Counted from the first letter of the stretch, positions 35,184-44,864 are shown. The stretch is 64,000 nucleotides of DNA from Spirosoma rhododendri (GCF_012849055.1 NZ_CP051677.1:2432501-2496500); one strand, 5' to 3'. The notes: generated by a model not told the origin, from the letters alone. Made by a program: numbers and translations.

Positions 35184-36514
35184 CCAACTAGCTGCCGAAT
35201 GGCTTCTTGTGCGCGGGTGGCGCCGAAGCCGTCGAGGGCCTGTTTCATCTGCGCGACGATCAGGTCGGTGCCGAGGTTGCCAATGCTGCCTTCGTGCGTG
35301 TGGTTGAGTTGCGTTGGTCGTTCGTAGGTGTGCTCCGCGATTTCTTTCCCAACGACGCGATAGGCTTCGCGGAACGGCACACCCTGCAAGACTAGCTCGT
35401 TGACCCGCTCCACGCTGAACAACAGGTCGTACTTCGAGTCATCAAGCAGGTTTGGCTTTACTTGCAGGTGTTCGAGCATAAACTCGCTGATGCTCAAACA
35501 GTCGAGGATTTCGTCGAAAGCGGGCATCAGAATTTCCTTGAGCAACTGCATATCGCGGTGATAGCCGGATGGCAGGTTGCTTAGTACCATCGTTACTTCC
35601 ATCGGCAGCGCTTTCAGGCGGTTGCTCTTAGCCCGCAACAGTTCGGCTACGTCGGGGTTTTTCTTGTGCGGCATGATGCTGCTGCCCGTAGTCAGGGCGT
35701 CGGGCAAAATCAGGAAGCCAAAATTCTGACTGTTGTAGAGGCAGACGTCCATCGCCATTCGACCGATGGTGGCGGCAATGGCGGCAATGGCTGTCAGGGC
35801 CGTCTGTTCGGTTTTGCCCCGGCTCATCTGCGCGTAAACCACGTTGACGTGCATCCCCTCGAAGCCCAGCAGTTCGGTCGTGAGCGTTCGGTTCAGCGGG
35901 AACGACGAGCCATAGCCCGCGCCCGACCCCAGCGGGTTGCGGTTGGCCAGCCGGTAGGCCGTTTGCAGCGTCAGCATATCGTCGGACAGGGCTTCGGCAT
36001 ACGCGCCGAACCACAGCCCAAACGACGATGGCATAGCGATTTGCAGGTGCGTGTAGCCCGGTAACAAATCATCCTTGTGTTGCTCCGACCGCTTTACTAA
36101 CTGATTAAATACCCGCTCAATGGCCTGCGCAACCTGCCAGAGCCGGTCGCGGGTAAACAGCTTCAGATCGACCAGTACCTGATCGTTGCGCGACCGGCCC
36201 GAGTGAATCTTCTTACCCACATCGCCCAGCTTGCGCGTCAGCATCAGCTCGACCTGCGAATGCACATCTTCGACACCGTCTTCAATCTCAAACTGCCCTT
36301 GCCCGATCTGCGCGTAAATGGCGTTGAGTTCGGTCGTTAGCTGGGTCAGTTCATCGGTGGTGAGCAGGCCGATGGTTTCGAGCATCCGGGCGTGGGCGAG
36401 GTTGCCCTGCACATCGAACGGAGCCAGATACAGGTCCATCTCGCGGTCGCGCCCGACGGTGAAGCGTTCAATCTGTTCGGCCGTCGAGACGCCTTCTTTC
36501 TGCCAGAGTTTCAA
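35171..36514 (-). CDS. argH: Argininosuccinate lyase
   Basis: Last step of arginine biosynthesis: argininosuccinate to arginine and fumarate. 447 residues. Seen: KIHSGRSRNDQVLVDLK, GYTHLQIAMPSSFG (catalytic His region), NPLGSGAGYGSSF, and the signature GSSIMPHKKNPD. The last residues MIE lie in the hairpin repeat. Other arg genes are not in the window. Confidence 0.96.
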   Translation of the reverse strand: MKLWQKEGVSTAEQIERFTVGRDREMDLYLAPFDVQGNLAHARMLETIGLLTTDELTQLTTELNAIYAQIGQGQFEIEDGVEDVHSQVELMLTRKLGDVGKKIHSGRSRNDQVLVDLKLFTRDRLWQVAQAIERVFNQLVKRSEQHKDDLLPGYTHLQIAMPSSFGLWFGAYAEALSDDMLTLQTAYRLANRNPLGSGAGYGSSFPLNRTLTTELLGFEGMHVNVVYAQMSRGKTEQTALTAIAAIAATIGRMAMDVCLYNSQNFGFLILPDALTTGSSIMPHKKNPDVAELLRAKSNRLKALPMEVTMVLSNLPSGYHRDMQLLKEILMPAFDEILDCLSISEFMLEHLQVKPNLLDDSKYDLLFSVERVNELVLQGVPFREAYRVVGKEIAEHTYERPTQLNHTHEGSIGNLGTDLIVAQMKQALDGFGATRAQEAIRQLVGMIE

Positions 36515-36524
36515 TGGAATCTAG

Positions 36525-36834
36525 TTTAAAGTTTGTGGTTCAAGGTCTACCGTTTGGCTCATGAACTGGACATACCCCTAAGGGGCAGTGCTGTCAAATT
36601 CTAGCCCGTTTACCCCCCAGCCCCCTGAAGGGGGAGCATTCCGCGAATGAACTACTCCCCCTTCAGAGGTTGTTTGGGGAAGCACAATCCGGGTCAAAAG
36701 TGCCTTTTGTCATCCCGACGACAGGAGGGATCTTCGCTAGGAGCAGAAAAACGCCTGTTACCGGAGATCCCTCCTGTCGTCGGGATGACAAAAATTCGCT
36801 CCCCAAACAACCTCTCAGGGGGCTGGGGGTAAAC
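36525..36834. repeat. Nested palindromic repeats in the argH-susD gap
   Basis: This 366-bp gene-free stretch holds four things. A heptamer arm (36525-36552; TTTAAAG, TTTGTGG, TTCAAGG) has only a broken partner (CCTTGAAC at about 36835). An outer palindrome has arms GTTTACCCCCCAGCCCCCTGA (36608-36628) plus GAGGTTGTTTGGGGA (36666-36680), with partners at 36800-36834. A 37-bp hairpin (36629-36665) splits its left arm. Inside lies a third, TGTCATCCCGACG palindrome (36705-36733 with 36765-36793, 29-bp perfect arms). No gene is seen. Confidence 0.85.
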
Positions 36835-36880
36835 CCTTGAACGCGTCCGCAAAAGTACGGCTACCAGCGGGAACCGGGTA

Positions 36881-38314
36881 TCAATAGCCGGAATTCTGTT
36901 TGAGTTTGCCCGGATTGATGTCGATCTGGCTTTGCGGGATGGGAAAAATCAGGTTGTTCTGCGTGAGCGTGGTTTTGATACCGATAGCTGACGCTTTCGA
37001 GTTAAGTACCGGAATGGCGCGGTCGGTGCGGACGAGGTCGAACCAGCGGTGCCCTTCAAACGCCAGCTCCGACCGCCGTTCCTGCTCCAGCGCCAGCCGC
37101 ATATCAGCCTGGGTGCCGATGGCTTTGTCGGCCAGACTCACCCGACGGCGAATCTGGTTGAGGTACGGCAGGGCGTCGGTGGTTTTGCCGGTTTCGTTGA
37201 GCGCTTCCGCATACATCAGCAGCACATCCGCGTAGCGCAGCACGTACCAGTCGTCTTCGGAGTCGTTGACGACGACCGGCGGATCGAGGTATTTTTTGAT
37301 ATAGTACGCATCGACCCGCGCCCCGCTGGTGCTTGTGTAGCTGGTAGCCATCGAGATTGCTTTACGCGGGTCGTTGGCTTCGTAGCTCCGTTCTAGGTCG
37401 GCGGTGGGGATGTTGTTGCCGCCCCCGCCAAATGCCACGACTGCGCTCCCTGAGTTGGTCGGGGCGTAGGTGTTGGCGTAGTTGCTACCCTCGCCGATGT
37501 TGCCTTTCTTGTACTGCACCTCGAAGATCGACTCCCGACTGTTTTTGTTGGCGGGTGTGAACAGGTTGGCGTAGCTGGGCAGGAGCGAGTAGGTGCCCCG
37601 GTCGATCACTTCTTTGAGTTTGGTCGCGGCTCCGGTGTAGTTTTTCTGGGTCAGGTACACTTTCCCCAGCAGGCTTTTGGCGGCTCCCGACGTGGCCCGT
37701 CCGATGTCGGCACCCGTGTAGCTGACGGGCAGCGCGGCTTCGGCATCCGTCAGGTCTTTGTTGATCTGAGCATACACATCGGCAGTAGGCGTCCGGCCGT
37801 AATCGTAGCCCTGCAACGGATCGGTGATTTCGGTCAGCACCAGCGGTACATCACCAAAAAACCGCACCAGATTGAAATACATCAGCGCGCGCAGAAACTT
37901 GGCTTCCCCGATAATGCGGCTTTTCAGCGTCGCATCCATCGTAACGCCCTCGATACGCCCGATCACAGTGTTGCAGCGGTAAATACCCCGGTAGCCGTCG
38001 CTCCAGGCTGCCAGCAGGTACGGGTTGGTGGTAATGAGATAGAACTTATCGAACTGATCCTGATCGGTAACGGTACCCGACAGCACGGGGTAGGTATCGT
38101 CGGACGGTATTTCGGTCATGACGTAGTATTGCCCGTATTGGCCGGGCGCCTGCAAGGCACCATACGCCCCGCTCAGAGCGGTTAGAATGTCGGACTGGGT
38201 CTGGTAATACGACGAGGTATTGATGGACGAGATCGGCGCCAGGTCCAGAAATTTATCGGTGCAGGCGGTCAGGCTTAGGGTTAGCAGACCCGCCAGGATA
38301 TATGATTTTTTCAT
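36881..38314 (-). CDS. RagB/SusD family nutrient-uptake outer-membrane lipoprotein
   Basis: A 477-residue SusD homologue. It is a surface lipoprotein (signal LTLSLTACTDKF; lipobox Cys near residue 18) that captures ligand over the SusC channel. The TPR-like N-terminal half (helix pairs around DGYRGIYRCNTVIGRIEG) and C-terminal ERRSELAFEGHRWFDLVRTD are typical. It follows susC by 14 bp, so the two are one transcript. The glycan is unknown; no glycosidase is adjacent. Confidence 0.95.
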   Translation of the reverse strand: MKKSYILAGLLTLSLTACTDKFLDLAPISSINTSSYYQTQSDILTALSGAYGALQAPGQYGQYYVMTEIPSDDTYPVLSGTVTDQDQFDKFYLITTNPYLLAAWSDGYRGIYRCNTVIGRIEGVTMDATLKSRIIGEAKFLRALMYFNLVRFFGDVPLVLTEITDPLQGYDYGRTPTADVYAQINKDLTDAEAALPVSYTGADIGRATSGAAKSLLGKVYLTQKNYTGAATKLKEVIDRGTYSLLPSYANLFTPANKNSRESIFEVQYKKGNIGEGSNYANTYAPTNSGSAVVAFGGGGNNIPTADLERSYEANDPRKAISMATSYTSTSGARVDAYYIKKYLDPPVVVNDSEDDWYVLRYADVLLMYAEALNETGKTTDALPYLNQIRRRVSLADKAIGTQADMRLALEQERRSELAFEGHRWFDLVRTDRAIPVLNSKASAIGIKTTLTQNNLIFPIPQSQIDINPGKLKQNSGY

Positions 38315-38328
38315 CGATGTCAGGTTGA

Positions 38329-41300
38329 TTAGAAGCCCAGGTTTAAGCCAACGGTGTAGGTGCGGGCCAGCGGATAGGAACCGTAGTCGACGCCACCGGT
38401 CAGCGGGCCTTCGTAGCCGCTTACTTCCGGGTTGTAGCCGAGGTATTTCGAGAACGTAACGGCGTTCTGCACCCCCGCATACAGGCGCAGCGTCTGGATT
38501 TTGGCCTTCTGCGTCAGTGCCTGCGGGAAGTTGTAACCCAGCGTGATGTTGCGAATCCGGAAGTACGACGCGTTCTCAACCCACCGGCTCGACACCTGGC
38601 CATTGCTGCCCGTCGAGCGGGCGTTGGCGCGCGGGGTTTTGCCATCGCCGGGGTTCTGCTCCGACCGCCACCGGCCTTCCACCACCGTCAGCTGGTTCTG
38701 GTTGCCTTCCAGGTTCTCGAAAAACCGGCGCGACAGGTTCAGAATCTGACCACCCTGCACCCCCTGCGCAACTATGCTCAAATCGAAGCCTTTAAACGAC
38801 AGCGAGTTGGTGATGCCGTAGATGAAATCGGGCTGGTTATTGCCGATAATGGTCCGGTCGTTGGCGTCGATCTTCCCGTCGCCGTTGACGTCGGCGTATT
38901 TGATGTCGCCCGGCCGGCTGTCGGAGAAGTGCGGGTATGCGTCGAGCTGAGCCTGATTCTGGAAAATGCCGAGCTGCTGGTAGCCGTAGAAATTGCCCAG
39001 CGGCTTCCCGACAACGGTGATATTGGTCGACCCGATACCCGAGTTGTTGATGATGGCGTCGCCGTTGGGGCCGAGGGCCAGCACCGTGTTGCGGTTAAAC
39101 GACAGGTTCAGGTCGGTAGTCCAGGTGAGACCCTTGCCGCCACCGTCGATGTTGCGCGTCGAGAGGGCAAACTCCATCCCTTCGTTTTTGACCTTACCAA
39201 TGTTCTGCACCGCCGTCGAGAAGCCCGTCAGCGTTGGCACCTGCACCGATAGCAGCAGGTCCGTCGTTATCCGATTGTAGTAATCGGCCGTCAGGAAAAC
39301 GCGGTTCTGAAACAGCCCCAAATCAAGGCCAATGTCGGTCTGCCGACTTTTTTCCCAGCCGAGCCGGTTGTTGGCGATGCTGCTGGTGGCCAGTCCGTTC
39401 GACAGGGCGTTGCCAAATACATAGTTGTCTTTGGTCAGCACACCGATGGCGGGGTAGTTGGTGGTAAAGGCGTTGTTACCCGACAGGCCGTAGCTGGCGC
39501 GGAGTTTCAGGTCGGTAATGACGGGTACCGATTTCATAAACGGCTCCTCGATGATGCGCCAGCCCACCGACGCCGATGGGAACGTACCGAAGCGATTGGT
39601 TGGGCCAAACCGCGATGAGCCGTCGCTCCGAATCGAGGCATTGAACAGGTAGCGGTCTTTGTAATTGTAGATGACCCGCGCGAAGTACGACGCCAGCGTC
39701 CACTGCGTCCGGTTAGACGTACCGCCCGTGATGGTGCCCGCATTGATGGTGCGGACGATGTCATTGGGGAAGTTGTTGGCGTTGACCTGGCTTTCCTCGA
39801 AATCGTTGCGCTGCGACTCCAGCCCGACCAGGGCTTCGACATGATGCGTATTGCTTAGGTCGAGCGTGTAATTCAGCGTGTGGTTCGTAACCCAGTTTAT
39901 GTTCTGGTTGGTGTAGGCGTACGCACTGTTCGGCGTCAGCGGGAGCAGGCTGCTGGTGGGGATTGCCGACGTCTGGTAGTAGTTCTGGCGCAGGTAGTTC
40001 AGGTCGGCCCCGACGGTGCCCCGGTACCGCAGCGTCTTATAGATGGCCAGTTCGGCGTAGGCATTACCGAGCAAGCGAAGCTGTGACACGTTGTTGTCGA
40101 CTTCGGTAATGTTGGCCACCGGGTTCGTTACGCCCGACCAGTCGTAGGGCGTGGCGTAGTACAGTTCCGAGTTATAAACGCTGGTGCCGGGCTGGTAGAT
40201 CGGGATAAACGGCAGTAGCGTCAGGGCCGCGTTGATAACCCCGTTGCTGGCCCAGTGACCATCGGAATTGACCCGGCTTTCGGTCTGATAGGTCGGGCTG
40301 AAGCTGACGCCGACTTTCAGTTTCGAACTAAGCTGGGCGTCGACGTTGGAGCGGACGGTATAGCGGTTGATACCCGACTTGCGGATAATACCGTCCTGCT
40401 TGAGGTAGTTGCCCGACAGGAAATACTGCACTTTCTCGCTACCGCCCGACGCCGACAACTGGTAGTTGCTGATGGGTGCTTTGCGGAAAATCATGTCCTG
40501 ATAGTCGTAGGAAGTCAGGCTGTTGGGGTCGTTGAAGTTCACGCCGGGAAACTCCACGCCCTGCGGGTAACGGTACCGTAAACCGGCCGGCCGCGCACTG
40601 TTGGGATCGTTGACCGACGCCCCCGCAACCCGTTCCAGATAGGCCGTATTAGTAGCTTCCTTGTTGAATTCAGCAAACTGCTGCGCGTTTAGCACGCTCA
40701 TCTTCTTGCTGACCTCCTGCGAACCGATGTAGTAGTCGAAGTTGATCCGGTTTTGCCCCGCCTTGCCGCGTTTGGTTGTGACCATCACGACCCCGTTGGC
40801 TCCCCGCGACCCGTAGATAGCCGTTGCCGACGCATCTTTCAGTACGTCGATCTTGTCGATATCATTGGGGTTCAGCTGATTGAGGCCACCGGCATTAGTC
40901 TGGGTGCCGGAGTTGAGCGGTTGCCCGTCGATGACGACCAGCGGCCCATTGCCCGCGCTGATCGACCCAAGCCCGCGCACTTTGATGGACGGCGCGTTGC
41001 CAGGCGAACCGGTGTTCTGCTGAATAAGCACACCCGGCATCCGGCCCGCCAGCCCTTCAACCACGTTCGGAACGGGCTGGTCTTTGATGGTGGTCGTTTT
41101 CAGCGACGCCACAGAACCGGTCAGTTCGCGCCGGTTCTGGGTGCCGTAGCCGACAACGACGATTTCGCTGAGCGTTTTATCATCGGTGGCCATCGTAACG
41201 TCGAGGGTGCTGCGGTTGCCAGCGACGATTTCCTGCGTGGCATAGCCGATAAACGAAAACACCAGCGTAACACCCTGATCCGGAACACTCAGGCGGTAGT

Positions 41301-41535
41301 TACCATCGGTGTCGGTGGTGGTGCCCCGGCTGGTGCCCTTCACCACAACGCTAACTCCCGGCAAACCGCTATTGGTAGACCCATCCGTCACGCGCCCCGT
41401 AATGGTCTGGTCGGCCGTGCGCTGCGACGAAACTTGCACCGACCGGGCCGTGGCCAGTGTCTGGGCCGCAGCGGCCGTGTCGTTCAGCAGCAGATTAACC
41501 GTTAAAAAAGATAGGATTAGAAGAGGTTGCTTCAT
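38329..41535 (-). CDS. SusC/RagA family TonB-dependent outer-membrane transporter
   Basis: A 1,068-residue TonB-dependent channel. Signal peptide (LLILSFLTVNLLLNDTAAA), CarboxypepD-reg-like domain (ITGRVTDGSTNSGLPGVSVVVKG), TonB-box-like area (KTLSEIVVVGYGTQNRREL), plug (GRMPGVLIQQNTGSPGNAPSIKVRG at about 165-190), barrel ending in TYTVGLNLGF. Length is normal. It precedes susD in one transcription unit and there is a 247-bp gap upstream to the next gene. Confidence 0.96.
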   Translation of the reverse strand: MKQPLLILSFLTVNLLLNDTAAAAQTLATARSVQVSSQRTADQTITGRVTDGSTNSGLPGVSVVVKGTSRGTTTDTDGNYRLSVPDQGVTLVFSFIGYATQEIVAGNRSTLDVTMATDDKTLSEIVVVGYGTQNRRELTGSVASLKTTTIKDQPVPNVVEGLAGRMPGVLIQQNTGSPGNAPSIKVRGLGSISAGNGPLVVIDGQPLNSGTQTNAGGLNQLNPNDIDKIDVLKDASATAIYGSRGANGVVMVTTKRGKAGQNRINFDYYIGSQEVSKKMSVLNAQQFAEFNKEATNTAYLERVAGASVNDPNSARPAGLRYRYPQGVEFPGVNFNDPNSLTSYDYQDMIFRKAPISNYQLSASGGSEKVQYFLSGNYLKQDGIIRKSGINRYTVRSNVDAQLSSKLKVGVSFSPTYQTESRVNSDGHWASNGVINAALTLLPFIPIYQPGTSVYNSELYYATPYDWSGVTNPVANITEVDNNVSQLRLLGNAYAELAIYKTLRYRGTVGADLNYLRQNYYQTSAIPTSSLLPLTPNSAYAYTNQNINWVTNHTLNYTLDLSNTHHVEALVGLESQRNDFEESQVNANNFPNDIVRTINAGTITGGTSNRTQWTLASYFARVIYNYKDRYLFNASIRSDGSSRFGPTNRFGTFPSASVGWRIIEEPFMKSVPVITDLKLRASYGLSGNNAFTTNYPAIGVLTKDNYVFGNALSNGLATSSIANNRLGWEKSRQTDIGLDLGLFQNRVFLTADYYNRITTDLLLSVQVPTLTGFSTAVQNIGKVKNEGMEFALSTRNIDGGGKGLTWTTDLNLSFNRNTVLALGPNGDAIINNSGIGSTNITVVGKPLGNFYGYQQLGIFQNQAQLDAYPHFSDSRPGDIKYADVNGDGKIDANDRTIIGNNQPDFIYGITNSLSFKGFDLSIVAQGVQGGQILNLSRRFFENLEGNQNQLTVVEGRWRSEQNPGDGKTPRANARSTGSNGQVSSRWVENASYFRIRNITLGYNFPQALTQKAKIQTLRLYAGVQNAVTFSKYLGYNPEVSGYEGPLTGGVDYGSYPLARTYTVGLNLGF

Positions 41536-41724
41536 ACAAGAGCTGATTGTGGAGTGAATGACAACGTACGGCGCTTTCGGCCTGAATATACAGGCTGATT
41601 CTGCTCTGCTATTTGTTTAAAGAGGGTTTCAGCAAAATAATATACTGGACTTGCCGGGGAAGAACGCAGCAAATAGCCGAGAACAGGCACAAGTAACAGG
41701 GGTGCGTTTTGATAGGAATACCGT

Positions 41725-41770
41725 TTCCCGTGTCTGCCTCCGTGGCGCGGTGAGGACACAGACACGGGAA
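41725..41770. terminator. Hairpin between susC and the epimerase gene
   Basis: TTCCCGTGTCTG (41725-41736) and CAGACACGGGAA (41759-41770) form a perfect 12-bp stem, with CCTC/GAGG inside. There is no clear T run; it could end the leftward epimerase transcript. Confidence 0.5.
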
Positions 41771-41782
41771 TTCGTCCACAGG

Positions 41783-42667
41783 TTAGCCTATCGGCCGCAG
41801 GAAGTCGCTGCTTTTTCGAAGCGACACGTCGGGGTCGGCTACCAGATCCTGCTCAACGATGAAATGCTCGACGCCTGCCGCCTGCGCTTTGGCGACAATG
41901 TCGGACACGTTGAGCACGCCATTGCCCAGGGTGGTCATGTACGGAAACAGCGACATCCACTCCGTCGATACGCTGCCGTCGCCCGAAAACCGGACGGGTT
42001 CGGCCATGTCTTTAAGGTGAATCAGGCGGTAGCGGTCGGAGTAGCTGTCCAGCAGCGTTATCGGGTCGGCACCTCCGGCGGTGGTCCAGTAAATGTCGAG
42101 TTCGAGAAAGACCAGCTCCGGGTCGGTATGGTCCAGCAGCAGTTGCAGGGGCGTCTGCCCATCCTGTTCGTGCAGTCCGTAACCGTGGTTGTGGTACGCA
42201 AACCGGACTCCCGCCTGCCGTGCCGACTCGCCAATCTGGTTGAAGGTGTCGGCCATACGCCGATAGTCATCCATCGTTTGGCGGTGCTGTTCGGGAATCG
42301 CGGGTAGCACAACGTAGTTGGTGCCGAGCGTCTGGGCGGCTTCACCGAGTTTGTCCATGCGGTATTGCAGCGTATCGAGATCGGTATGCAAGGCCGCAAC
42401 GCTCATTCCGTTTTGCGACAGAATACCGTGCATCTCCCGCACCGTCCGGCCAAAGAAGCCACTGCCCGAAAAGCCCAGATAGGGCGTGATGGCTTCCCAT
42501 TCGGCCAGCGCCATGTCGGTGCTGAACGGGTACGGCCCAAACAGTTCAACTTCGGTGTAGCCCATCTGCGCCAGCATATCGATGGTGCCGGGTAGATCGT
42601 TGTTCAGGCGTTTGGGGAGTGAAAACAACTGAATGCCAATGGATTTAGGGATTGACAGGCTGGACAT
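41783..42667 (-). CDS. Sugar phosphate isomerase/epimerase (AP endonuclease 2 fold)
   Basis: A 294-residue TIM-barrel protein of the xylose-isomerase-like family. Seen: IGIQLFSLPKRL at the N-terminus, FAYHNHGYGLHEQDGQ (metal His and Glu region), FLELDIYWTTAGGADP (metal Glu/Asp) and LIHLKDMAEPVRFSGDG, then VEHFIVEQDLVADPDVS. Likely isomerises a ketose or inositol-type sugar; substrate not determinable. No signal peptide (family members can be Tat-exported, but no twin Arg is seen). Confidence 0.88.
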   Translation of the reverse strand: MSSLSIPKSIGIQLFSLPKRLNNDLPGTIDMLAQMGYTEVELFGPYPFSTDMALAEWEAITPYLGFSGSGFFGRTVREMHGILSQNGMSVAALHTDLDTLQYRMDKLGEAAQTLGTNYVVLPAIPEQHRQTMDDYRRMADTFNQIGESARQAGVRFAYHNHGYGLHEQDGQTPLQLLLDHTDPELVFLELDIYWTTAGGADPITLLDSYSDRYRLIHLKDMAEPVRFSGDGSVSTEWMSLFPYMTTLGNGVLNVSDIVAKAQAAGVEHFIVEQDLVADPDVSLRKSSDFLRPIG

Positions 42668-42691
42668 TTTGCGGGATGGTTAAGGGGTTTT

Positions 42692-42765
42692 CAACACAGA
42701 GACACAGAGAGCACAGACTTTACTGCACTAGCCCTGTACTCCGTGTTCTCCGTGACTCTATGTTG
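42692..42765. repeat. CACAGAGACACAGAG-type hairpin that encodes the end of the ceramidase-like protein
   Basis: Left arm 42692-42718 and right arm 42736-42765 are reverse complements with about five mismatches. The right arm overlaps the coding region of the next gene, where it spells the tail NIESRRTRST. Confidence 0.75.
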
Positions 42766-43583
42766 ATACTTGTCAGACGAAAAAACAGATACGCGCAAAA
42801 GCTACTCAGTCCCGTCAGCAGATGCCAGATGGCGTGACCCTGGAGGATTGAATACGGGTCGCAGTTGATTTTCTGCACGTCCATCGTCCTGATTTTTATG
42901 GCGATAAACGTCAGCGCGACACTGGCCAGCACCAGCCACAGTGACCGTTGCCGGCGGAACTGTACGTAGTTGATGAGCATCCCCAGCGTCAGGGCCACAA
43001 TCAGCGCGGGTAGCAGCCGCGAACTGGGCAGGCGCGGGGCCAACAGCCAGAAATACGCGATCACGACCAGCACAATCAGTACCCAGATCAGTTGTCGGCG
43101 TGGGTTAAGCCGGACGGTATGGAAGATGTGATACACCGCCACGCTAATCAGCGACAGCATCAGCCCGTAAGTCGCGTTCATATCGACGCGCTGCCCGATG
43201 GTCGTTAGTGATGCGTGAAAAAATGCGCTGCCGACGCCGAGGTACACAAAGCACCCACCCACCAGTACCGACAGTGCCGGGAATCGTTCGAGCCGGTTTA
43301 GCCGCGCATTGCCGGATCGGCTGCTGTCGGCATTCGCCAGTAGCAGGATAAATGCACCGAAGAACACGTACGCCAGGTTGGAATAGGTGTTGCTGGGCTG
43401 GTGGAAAAAGCGATGAATGTGGTTGAACTCGCAGTATTCGACGATTTTCGCCGACCGGCTTATCTCCATCGGTTGCCAGATAGTCCCACTCAGCCACCAG
43501 TCGAGCAATCCCCAGACAACGCCCATCCCCAGCGTGAGCAGTAACGCACGAAACAGCAGTGGCAACACAGTCGATCTTGTCAT
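42720..43583 (-). CDS. Alkaline-ceramidase-like (CREST) membrane protein
   Basis: A 287-residue multi-TM protein of the alkaline ceramidase/CREST superfamily, zinc-dependent hydrolases of ceramides and related lipids. Seen: YCEFNHIHRF, QPSNTYSNLAYVFFG (conserved Glu/Asn-rich start), GVGSAFFHASL (zinc His), DMNATYGLM (conserved Asp), and a C-terminal GHAIWHLL with the second and third zinc His. About seven TM helices. The C-terminal residues NIESRRTRSTGLVQ are encoded by the hairpin at 42692-42765. Function as a ceramidase is inferred from the motif set. Confidence 0.85.
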   Translation of the reverse strand: MTRSTVLPLLFRALLLTLGMGVVWGLLDWWLSGTIWQPMEISRSAKIVEYCEFNHIHRFFHQPSNTYSNLAYVFFGAFILLLANADSSRSGNARLNRLERFPALSVLVGGCFVYLGVGSAFFHASLTTIGQRVDMNATYGLMLSLISVAVYHIFHTVRLNPRRQLIWVLIVLVVIAYFWLLAPRLPSSRLLPALIVALTLGMLINYVQFRRQRSLWLVLASVALTFIAIKIRTMDVQKINCDPYSILQGHAIWHLLTGLSSFCAYLFFRLTSINIESRRTRSTGLVQ

Positions 43584-43622
43584 ACCTACCGAAGCCGGGC
43601 GGGCGTCGCGGCTACTGTTGAT

Positions 43623-44864
43623 TTACGAAGCAACGGGAGCCGTTTCGGGATGGGGTTGATCGGTTTCGCGTTGTCCCAGCCACCAGAACCCAGCCGTAGC
43701 GAGGCCGCACAGTCCGGCCAACAGAAGCCAGTTGGCCGAGAAACCGACGTGCGCTACGAGCTGCGCGCCCAGCGCGGGCGATGTGGTCTGAGCCAGCGCT
43801 CCCGCCATCGAATACAACGCCAGATATTGCCCCCGGTTCTGCGGGGTGCCCCGGTTGGCCGCAAACGACTGCATAAACGGCATTGCCAGCATCTCGCTCG
43901 CCGTGATGATAAGCACCGTCCACAGGGCTACCCCCGCCAGTTGCGACTGCGTCATGAGCAGGTAGGCCACTCCGAGCAGCAGCGTACCCATTCCGGCCAG
44001 CATCAGCCGGTTCCGAAAACGCTGTTCCAGCGTGTAAACCAGCGCCACCTCAATCAGTACGATCAGCAGGCCATTCAGCGACATCAGCAAACCAATCTGC
44101 GATTTGGTGAGGTGCAGTACTTCCCGGAAATACAGCGTGACGATACTAAAAAACTGCATGAAGCCCATGAAATACAGCGTCGCCAGGAGGGCAAAAAACA
44201 GATAGGCCCGGTCGCGGTAAGGCGATAGCCGGGGCAGTTGAGGAGTGTCCGGGTGTGTGACTGAGTCCACCTGCCGGGCGGGTATGGGCAGTCGCATAAA
44301 CAGAATCAGCGCGGCCAGCAGGCAGGTTAGTCCGTCGGTCCAGAACAGAAGTCGGTAATCGAGTTGGGCGAGAAAACCACCCAGCGACGCGCCGATGGTC
44401 CAGCCGAGGTTAATGGCGAGTCGATTCAGCGAAAACGAACGGGTGCGGGTGTCGGGCGTAGCGTAATAAGTCAGTGCCGCCTGGTTGGCGGGCCGAAAGG
44501 AATCGCCCAGCAGGGTAAACAGAAATACACTGCCGCAGAGCGCGTAAAAATTGGTGACGAACTGAAGCCCGACCAGTGCCAGACCGCCGAAGACCAGACT
44601 CAGTAACTGCACATAGTAAAACCCAAACCGGTCGGTCAGGCGACCGCCGAGAAACGTACCGATGAGTGCCCCGCTGCCAAACACGGCCATCACGATACCG
44701 GCCTGCGCGACCGTATAGTGCAGCCGTTCGGTCATGTAAAGCGTCAGGTACGGCAGCACCATCGTCCCGATCCGATTGATGAGCATGACGCCCGCCAATA
44801 ACCAGACCGTCGGCGACAACCCCGTATACGCTCGTCGGTAAAGCCGAAATGTCTGCTGAATCAT
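43623..44864 (-). CDS. MFS transporter
   Basis: A 413-residue, 12-TM permease. The intracellular GGRLTDRFGFYYVQLL loop matches the MFS A-motif; the central loop (about 200-215) separates the two six-helix halves. The transported compound is unknown. It follows the ceramidase-like gene upstream by 39 bp, so co-transcription is possible. A Uma2 gene diverges from it 70 bp away. Confidence 0.9.
   Translation of the reverse strand: MIQQTFRLYRRAYTGLSPTVWLLAGVMLINRIGTMVLPYLTLYMTERLHYTVAQAGIVMAVFGSGALIGTFLGGRLTDRFGFYYVQLLSLVFGGLALVGLQFVTNFYALCGSVFLFTLLGDSFRPANQAALTYYATPDTRTRSFSLNRLAINLGWTIGASLGGFLAQLDYRLLFWTDGLTCLLAALILFMRLPIPARQVDSVTHPDTPQLPRLSPYRDRAYLFFALLATLYFMGFMQFFSIVTLYFREVLHLTKSQIGLLMSLNGLLIVLIEVALVYTLEQRFRNRLMLAGMGTLLLGVAYLLMTQSQLAGVALWTVLIITASEMLAMPFMQSFAANRGTPQNRGQYLALYSMAGALAQTTSPALGAQLVAHVGFSANWLLLAGLCGLATAGFWWLGQRETDQPHPETAPVAS

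Noticed and set aside
36525..36834. CRISPR array
   Set aside because: Repeats are palindromic and nested, not direct repeats with unique equal-length spacers; no cas genes are present.
36881..41535. SusC/SusD pair as part of a hexuronate utilisation locus
   Set aside because: It is 5 kb from uxaB with unrelated genes between and no polysaccharide lyase; functional linkage is not supported.
41532..41765. A 77-codon ORF upstream of susC
   Set aside because: No family features and it overlaps the susC start; the region is treated as intergenic.
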